Shown here: positions 57,250-64,000 of the stretch, piece by piece
Position numbering within the stretch: position 1 is the first letter of the stretch
Layout of the letters: every line of letters begins with the position of its first letter
Source: Calonectria ilicicola
Lineage: Eukaryota > Ascomycota > Sordariomycetes > Hypocreales > Nectriaceae
DNA: 64,000 nucleotides
Direction of reading: 5' to 3'
NCBI GenBank assembly: GCA_020809705.1
Contig: CP085829.1
Location: forward strand, 1,116,001-1,180,000
Made by a program: the position numbers and the translations under genes
The notes under the pieces: model-generated
Told to the model about the DNA's origin: nothing
Seen by the model: the letters and a program-made list of their open reading frames with translations, nothing else
Databases searched by the model: none

Positions 57250-60200
57250 ATGCCACCTTGTCGCCCGCTTGCTTCGAAGCCAACTGGGCTGATCGCATCA
57301 CCCCGTCCATCTGCAGGCCGCATTTTGAAGCGACGCCGTCACAATCATGACAATGACAGTTGGAGTTCCCATAAGGAAACGATCCTACGGCATTATGTTA
57401 GAGAAGATAAGAGTGCCGAGGAAGTTTTGAAAATTCTCGCCCAAAAGTTCCAATTTAAAGCAAGGTATAACAGACCTACTGATTATATCTCGTTATGATG
57501 GTTAACAAAACCAACAGCCGTCGAGCATTTTTTAATAAGTTAAAGGAATGGGGGATCGAGAAAAAGGACAAGAAAAAGAAACAGCTATGGATCTCAAGTG
57601 AAGCGTCATCCCCCTCAAGAGTGCATAGGTCCCCCAGCATGTCTCTGGGCGAGCCGGCAATGTTATGCAATACGGATGTTCTCATGGTATCGAGGCCATC
57701 ACAATCGCCACCACCATCGCCCACAAATCGTCCGGATCAACACACAAGTCGAATCGCGGAATCATTCACTATTTTCGAGTTCCATCTACCTCAATCACGC
57801 TCTGGGACCCCGAGGGTCAGCCCCAGCCGCGATGTTGCATTATCCGAGCAAGCGACTTCCCCAAAGATCATTTATCACAGAATCTCAACCCCGCCGCCAA
57901 CTATCAACAGCGCGTGGCCGAATTCGCTTCCGTGGAATTGTTTCCACAAAAATTGGTGGATAAAAGGTGAGCACAAAGAACACAATTTCAAAATTCAGAC
58001 CACAAAATTGATTGTTATAGTGCTCGATACTTTTACCACACAACTTCGCCGCTGCGACTCACTCAGGACACTAGATGCTCTGGGGCTTCCAGAAGTTCTA
58101 TCGGAACATCTTCCACATAGATTCAATTCACTACTAAAGCTTGAGCATTCAAAATGCTTTCAAGTTCTCGCGAGGATTATGCCAGAGGTTTACGAAGGTG
58201 CAAACTTGACTCTGGTGCAAGGCATCACTGGCCGCCTTGGAGAGGCTGAGTCAATTATTTCCATACTTGAAGTGCTTCTTTTCACAGCATCGAACAATAT
58301 TTTCATTGATGGAAACAGTGATCTGGCATCAAGGGACAATGTACTTCTCAATGCGATTGAATATGTATTGAGTTTGAAACCGCCACTTGACATCGGCGAA
58401 TTAAGTTCATCTTCAGAGCCGACTGCACATGCCATCGCCAATCATATTTTCGCCGCTACAATTCGGTCAAATAGAGAAGGACTTCTACGGAGGCTAGTGA
58501 AAGCCGGATTCGAAATCAAGACCTGGGTCAGAAAGCAGATTCCGTCTGGCACCGCTGTCGTCTCTATCTATGAGAGAAGACAATCTTGGTTTAAGACCAT
58601 TCTCCCCATTCATTTGTCTTTAATCAACTCCAATGCGAAACTAACTGAATTTCTATTGGAGAAGGGTGCAAGTCTTGATGATCTTTCAAAAAACCCCCGT
58701 GGACATGAGATTTCATCAATCGACGCAGCATTTAAAACCTCATATCATTCCGCAAAACTCCCTAAACATGACGTGCTCAAGTTGGCTTTAAATCATGTCA
58801 AGATACCCTTCACACAGAACGAAATTTTTAGAATGCTAGGCTATATCTCTTCTGAGAGCGGTATTATCGACCGTGATGAGATAGCAGCCCTTCTGATGGA
58901 CTATCTCTGGCCTCTTAATCAGTATCAAGAACCCGAATCACAACGGCAAATACTAAAATTTGCCATCCGGTATGGTCATCAAGACTTGATGGAGGCTATG
59001 CTACCGGGGCTGGAACTATTAGAAGGTTATAGCACGGAATATCAAACTTTCCTACAGGCTGGTTGTGCTGGACCTCTCTGGGAGGCCGTGTATCAAGGAG
59101 ACCTTGCTTTATGTGAACTATTTCTCACTGCAAACTTTCATCCGAACACCAAGGATCATTTGATTCATTCAGCCTTGCACCTAGCCACATATATAGGGGA
59201 TGTGGATGTCCTTGAGCGTTTGGTAGCTCATGGTGCGGATATAGATCGCTTCTTCGAGAAAAACAACAGTCAATATCAGATCGGACACCGTCGCTTTTCC
59301 TTCCCAGAGGGCAGTCTACTATTTTGTGCAATTAATAGCGGTTCTTTTCATGCATTCAAGTACTTGCTTCACTTAGGTGCCAAGCTCAATATCGATGAGA
59401 TGCCAACGTACATTGGATATATAGGGGATTTTGAAATCATTGATAAACTTATCCAGTGCGGGATGGACTTCTCCTATGATGCAGAGGCAGGGAATAGCCC
59501 ACTTGCTTCGATGATAACAAATGGAAATGAGCAGCTAGCGAATTATCTCCTTGACAGAAAAATTGTCAACTACGACCCACTTGCACTTCATGCTGCAGTG
59601 GTCGAGGAAAACACATTACTTATAGAGCGATTACTTGGTCTCAGAGGAGAAAACCACGACAACCAAGAATTTACCCTTCTTATTGAAAGCAGAGCACTGG
59701 CATTTTTAGTCGCTCAAGGGAATCGAGAGCTGGCATCCCTCCTGATAAAGCATGATTTTACTTTGATATCCGATGTTTCTCGCTATAATTCCAGCAATAT
59801 GGATTTCAAGAGCGGTTCCATAATAACGAGGGAATGGATGATGATTGAGAATGAATTTGCCATGAGGAATGGTTGTTCATTACTTGGGGTAGCAATAGTC
59901 TACTCGGATGAGTACGGCATGTTTGAGCTTCTCAAAGAGCACGGCTATCAGCCTACTGCCGCCGACCTTCATTGCGCGTTTTTTGGGATAAGCGATAGGG
60001 TGGCAATGGAAATGTTAAAGCTTCCCTGCCTTGCTGACGAGACTCGCCATGAGTGGCCGTGTTTCCTACCGTTGGCAATCCATGCTGGCATGACATCGTC
60101 GGTGGATTACTTTCTGGAGCAACGAACAGACGTCAACACTTACTCAAAACGAACACTCTTAAATTGCGTATTAGTTCCTTCAAAGACACCGCTGCAAGCA

Positions 60201-60722
60201 GCTTCTTCAAAGGGGGATGTGGCGCTTATGAGGTCCCTGATCAATTTAGGAGCAAATGTTAATGCCCGGGCTTCAAGAAACAGAGGAGCAACAGCATTGC
60301 AGTATGCTGCTATGAATGGTTTCATCGCAGAGGTAAAACTTTTGATAGATGAAGGAGCTGATATTAATGCTCCTGGCTCTCTCTATCATGGACGTACAGC
60401 ACTTGAGGCCGCAGCGGAACATGGTCATATTGACATCATCCAATACCTTCTCACAGGTGTCGATACGAAGGGAGTAAATCTGGTTCAGTATATCCGGGCA
60501 GTGAAGTTCGCAACAGAGGCAGGAAAATATGCTGCGGCCGATTTACTGAAGAGCCATCGTGCTTGGACTGAAAAAGACGAGGTGCTATGCGAAGACTTGA
60601 TGCTTCTCAGTGACTCGGGCGAGGACTTGGGGCTATCGACTGACAGTGATTCTGACGTTGAATCTACCTCGGGAGATTCCGACTGGGATGTTGGAGATAC
60701 AGATATGGAAGACGCAGAATAA
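57250..60722 (+). CDS. Clr5-domain ankyrin-repeat protein
   Basis: Exons 57250-57464 and 57518-60722 (intron 53 bases, GTATAA..CAACAG) give 1139 residues. ATG 57250 is the first ATG in frame. Residues 38-86 form a Clr5 domain (SWSSHKETILRHYVREDKSA, then KFQFKA joined across the intron to SRRAFFNKLKEWG), a fungal N-terminal module thought to bind DNA or protein. A nuclear-type KRRRH stretch precedes it. The rest is helical and contains ankyrin repeats, clearest at the C-terminal side: TALQYAAMNGFIAEVKLLID with EGADINAPG, RTALEAAAEHGHIDIIQYLL, and earlier SALHLATYIGDVDVLERLVA. The tail is a strongly acidic Ser/Asp run. Clr5-ankyrin proteins are abundant in Pezizomycotina and mostly uncharacterised. 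The upstream CCAAT/GATA array may control it. Confidence 0.9.
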
Positions 60723-61031
60723 TAAAATGTGCTGGTCTATTTTATTATTCCTCTAAATACAGGCCAATACTTGTTTATGATCGTTAACAGGGAGGCCACA
60801 ACATGCTGTGAGGTTTGTTACGCTGGCCATAAGACACAGGTAGGGGTGATTACTCAACGGCTCCACAAACGGGCCAGCGTCGAGCACACCACAGTATGCG
60901 ATTAGGTACGGTAATCGTGTAATTACACAGAACATACATGCACTAGATTGGCATCCATACCCCTATAATTTAATTCACGTTATAATAATTATATTGTCTT
61001 GGATTTCACCCATAAACCATCTCTGTTCTAC
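60723..61031. other. Convergent 3' region
   Basis: AT-rich DNA between the stops of two convergent genes; nothing else seen. Confidence 0.5.
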
Positions 61032-61841
61032 CTAAGATACTGCCGTTCCATCATTTAAAACCACTGCTGTCAAAGGGCAAAGCTCATTCTTAGTGCAGTA
61101 ATAGAGGTTCGGGGGCCCAGAAGGGAACTCTAGTGCGATCTGTCCTATTCTTTGAATGCGGCGCTGTGTGAATCCGCAGGCTGTGTGCATGATGTCGGCT
61201 TCGTCAAGGATGTCTGGCATGGCTTCTTCTAGGTTGGATTCAAGCTGGCGGGTTCGATCAGCAGCGTCGTTTGTTTTGATGGCTTCTACAAGTGGTTTCA
61301 CATCCACATAGGAAATGAGTTCGTCGATTGAAGGATCCCACTCCTCTCCCGGTGCGTTTGGTGCAAGACTCAGCAAATCATGGCGCCCGGCCTTCAAGAG
61401 AGGGCCAGGATCAAACCACGGACCTATGATGATGAGGTTTCGGAGCGATGTGCAGCAGCTTTTTATATGCTCTAGTGTGTCCCAGAGATTGTCCGCGTTC
61501 CGTGGGAATATGGCCAGGTGCTGCATCGTCTCTAGAAGCTGGTAACGGTTGAGTCCTCTTCTCAGCAAACTGAGCTCGTATCTTGCGTCTCGGAAGAAGA
61601 ACAAATGGTGGGAAAAGTCAATCCATTTCATCGAATCAACACCGGTGCGCCTCAACTGCATAAGCGTACGCGCCTCGTGGCATGCTTGCCCAACTGCGCG
61701 GTGGGCTTTGCCAAAGAATTTGAGGCCTCTCTTGACGCGTCTGGGCTGTGTGAAAGACCACTCCTGCTCGAGCGCGATTCCCCATATCTTGTGGCGAATC
61801 TCTGGTGGGAGCCGCGAGAAAGGAGAAAATTCGGAACTCAT
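61032..61841 (-). CDS. 2EXR-domain protein
   Basis: A single exon of 269 residues with ATG at 61841. The N-terminus has FSRLPPEIRHKIWGIAL, the signature of the fungal 2EXR domain, followed by basic KRGLKFFGKAH and a typical ACHEAR segment. The middle contains the usual RYELSLLRR and LRNLIIIGPW parts. Length and order fit this large, poorly characterised fungal family. It sits convergent to the Clr5-ankyrin gene and downstream of the methyltransferase on the same strand, 446 bases apart. No function can be inferred. Confidence 0.85.
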   Translation of the reverse strand: MSSEFSPFSRLPPEIRHKIWGIALEQEWSFTQPRRVKRGLKFFGKAHRAVGQACHEARTLMQLRRTGVDSMKWIDFSHHLFFFRDARYELSLLRRGLNRYQLLETMQHLAIFPRNADNLWDTLEHIKSCCTSLRNLIIIGPWFDPGPLLKAGRHDLLSLAPNAPGEEWDPSIDELISYVDVKPLVEAIKTNDAADRTRQLESNLEEAMPDILDEADIMHTACGFTQRRIQRIGQIALEFPSGPPNLYYCTKNELCPLTAVVLNDGTAVS

Positions 61842-62287
61842 TGTCGTCTTTTACATGTAGAGCCCCGGCCGGATTGAGGTGAGAATCTTGAACCAAATCG
61901 TAACGACCAGCAAACGTTGACTGATGCTCACACACGTCAGCACATTTGCTTTTGTCCCGATTAGGCAGAAATCACACTAGCGGATACGTAGCTTCTCGGC
62001 CTTTCTGGGGCCTTCTGTCGATCCGAGTGGAGGGCCAATGGTGGTCGACTAATGTCCCTGCAGATGCCTTGCACGTTGCAAAAAGAACCACAACCCAATT
62101 GTCTATTTTTTCTAAACCCCTTCCATACATTCATTGCCATCATTGCCATGAATATCGTCGGAACGTTCCAATCATAGCTCTCGAAACGAGAAGTACTCCC
62201 CACTAGATCAACAGTAGGCGAATGGCATGTGGAGCGAGAATAAGCGAAATTAAATAAACGTATAAAAGACTGCACTATTCCAATCAT
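61842..62287. other. Intergenic between methyltransferase and 2EXR genes
   Basis: It holds the methyltransferase terminator and the 2EXR promoter; no frame here is supportable. Confidence 0.5.
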
Positions 62288-63205
62288 CTAAGTTGTACCA
62301 GGTTTTTGGCCTCGAGCAAAGAACAATTGTTGCTCTCCACCAATTTCCTCTGGCATCTTTGACTTCTCAGAGGTCCACCTCCACGACCACCCGTCAAGGC
62401 CAGCCTTTTCATAAGCCTCTTTAACCTCAGATTCAGTGAAGCCCAAACGTGTGATAGTGTGACCTGACATTTCCCTCGCTTTATCTTCGACACTACTTCC
62501 ATCACCTGAGTGCAAACCCGATTCGAGACGACATCCGCTCTCTGATGGAGATACCCAGTCAATAATGACCAGGACACCCCCTTCATTGAGTCTTTCAGAT
62601 AGTTTCTTGATCATTTCTGTGTAATTCTCCACGTGGTGAAGAGCCATGCACATGGTGATGATGTCAAAGCCCTGGAATTCTGGCGAGTTGAGCTCTGGGC
62701 TTGGGGTTGCTTCTGGGTTTAGAAGATCTCCCTGGATAGCACGTTTCTTTTCAGACGAATGACCTTCTTCCTGCGATTTCTTGTTGTATTTCTCCACCAT
62801 TCCCGATGAGATGTCGATTCCCCGAATCGTATCGACAAATGGAGCCAATGCCTTAGGAGGATTAACTGGTGGACTTTACTTTTAGCGCTTGCAGTTAAAC
62901 TCACCCGAGAAGCGAGACCATTGCCGCATGCATAATCAAGCATCCTTGCGGTTGAAGCACCACCAGATGGACGTTTATTTATGCCAACCCATGAGATGTT
63001 TTCTTGCAACTCTGTCAAGATGTGATTCGACATTTCGGCAATCCACGGGATGGCAAATACATCCTCTCCCACTTGACTATGACTTGTTAGCAACCGAAAG
63101 CATCAAAAAGAAATTCAAGAATCGTTACTTGTAATGCTCCTTGTTCTTCTCTCCTAGGGATTTTTCAGGCCCATGGTGGTGGTGGTGGTGGTGGTGGTGC
63201 GCCAT
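62288..63205 (-). CDS. SAM-dependent methyltransferase (class I), natural N-terminal His run
   Basis: Three exons, 63205-63129, 63076-62905 and 62851-62288, join in frame into 270 residues. The introns are GTAACG..CATAG (with a CTAAC branch) and GTGAGT..CTAAG; the second acceptor is the less common AAG. Motif I is RMLDYACGNG (residues 70-79), motif II is RGIDIS after the second intron, and FDIITMCMALHHV with GGVLVIIDWV are the post-I and motif III regions of Methyltransf_11/25-type enzymes acting on small molecules. The protein begins Met-Ala followed by nine His (residues 3-11), encoded by eight CAC and one CAT. The substrate is unknown. Confidence 0.88.
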
Positions 63206-64000
63206 GATTGCTATTTTTTCGCTGGTGGTGGCTGATGCGATGGATGTGATTCAATCAATTCCTCGTCCCTTGTTCAATGCAACTAAAGTTCTTGACTCGG
63301 GCTGCTATTTAGATGTAGAATGAATTGGATTTTTTAATTCTACATCGGTTGCGATCAAATCGCATCTTTATATTCCAGCTGAAAGTCGCCGGAAAGTATC
63401 CGATTTCGCTTTAGTCTCCAGTTAGATCGATTGACTAGCCAATGAATTTTTGTCCACCACCGCCACCTCCTGGGCGATGAAGCAACGTCTTGCCATCAAG
63501 GTTCACACTAGCCAATAAAGATAATGCTTCACTGATATTATCATCTAGTTCTTGGCAATTGCCTTCAGGTTACTTTAATGATTGATGGCAATTAAATATT
63601 TTTATTTTCTTTCAGACTACTTAATAAAGACATAGTAGTCTCAGTGGGGCGCATGTTGGGGCGTTTATCACCAGCATACTTTGACTTTTATCCTTCATCC
63701 TGATTAGCCTGCTTAAACATGAATGTGGTCAATTAACTAAATAGAACTACGTGATCTATGAGATCCCTAATTTTAGATCAACCGCGTCAGCTTGATTGCT
63801 CGTGAGGTGGACTCGACCATCAAATGAGGTATAGGGTAGTCAAGGTCAACGCGAAGTTTCACTGCACGTGCAACAGCAAGTCTAAACAAGGGGTTTTTGT
63901 CATAAATCTAATCAATCCAATCGGTCGCATATATTTGAATCGAGTCGAGTGCAAATTCCTCCTATGTATGAATGGGTTGCATTCTAGTCGCAAGGCAGAT
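63206..64000. other. Promoter of the methyltransferase and unannotated right end
   Basis: Nothing coding is recognised. The GTG run at 63177-63200 is the complement of the His codons just inside the gene. Two CCAAT sites (near 63440 and 63512) may be promoter elements. Confidence 0.45.

Noticed and set aside
1..64000. tRNA genes, rRNA genes and CRISPR arrays
   Set aside because: I saw no TTCGA-loop-centred cloverleaf candidates, no rRNA-like conserved blocks and no regularly spaced identical repeats with unique spacers.

Overview
The window is genomic DNA of a filamentous ascomycete (Pezizomycotina; a Sordariomycete is my guess, not proven). The reasons are short 50-90 base GT..AG introns with CTAAC/CTGAC-like branch sites, a Zn2Cys6 regulator, Clr5-ankyrin, 2EXR and DUF7580 proteins, and C-to-T/G-to-A decay of retrotransposons that looks like repeat-induced point mutation (RIP).

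Layout. (1) 1-11900 is a nested transposon block on the minus strand. A Tad1-type LINE is split by a complete chromodomain Ty3/Gypsy element with 390-base LTRs and a TCTAT target duplication. Both are RIP-decayed. (2) 12.3-19.8 kb holds a broken gene with an internal 124-base tandem duplication, an intact DUF7580-subtilisin (S8) fusion gene, a broken AAA+ ATPase and the orphan C-terminal part of a repeat-domain protein. It looks like an incompatibility/innate-immunity type locus in turnover. (3) 19.9-32.0 kb is a coherent metabolic cluster: NADPH-cytochrome P450 reductase and cytochrome P450 transcribed divergently, then a sugar-type MFS transporter and a Zn2Cys6 transcription factor. The intergenic regions of the first three genes share an extended motif (CCCAAA, 2 bases, GGCAA, 2-3 bases, TTTCGCCGAAA) in five same-strand copies, and CCCC-N2-GGGG palindromes. 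This suggests one regulon for uptake and oxidation of a small molecule by a dedicated P450/reductase pair.

(4) 33.0-34.8 kb is an orphan coiled-coil protein gene. At 36.3-36.9 kb is a secreted PAN-like cysteine-rich protein gene killed by two stop codons. (5) 39.7-41.4 kb has a tandem array of about 143-base units that look like exon-intron modules, followed by GC-rich tandem duplications. (6) About 41.6-55.9 kb is a gene graveyard: short protein-like stretches with stops and frameshifts, including an SDR relic and two diverged copies of one unknown family. An 83-base hairpin also lies here. (7) 56.5-60.7 kb has a tandem ATTGG/CCAAT/TGATAGG module array upstream of a Clr5-ankyrin gene. The window ends with a 2EXR-domain gene and a SAM-methyltransferase gene whose product starts with a natural nine-histidine run.

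Exon structures were inferred by eye from splice motifs and reading-frame phase. All family calls come from motif recognition, without database searches. Genes with introns are given as outer coordinates, with the exons listed in the evidence.
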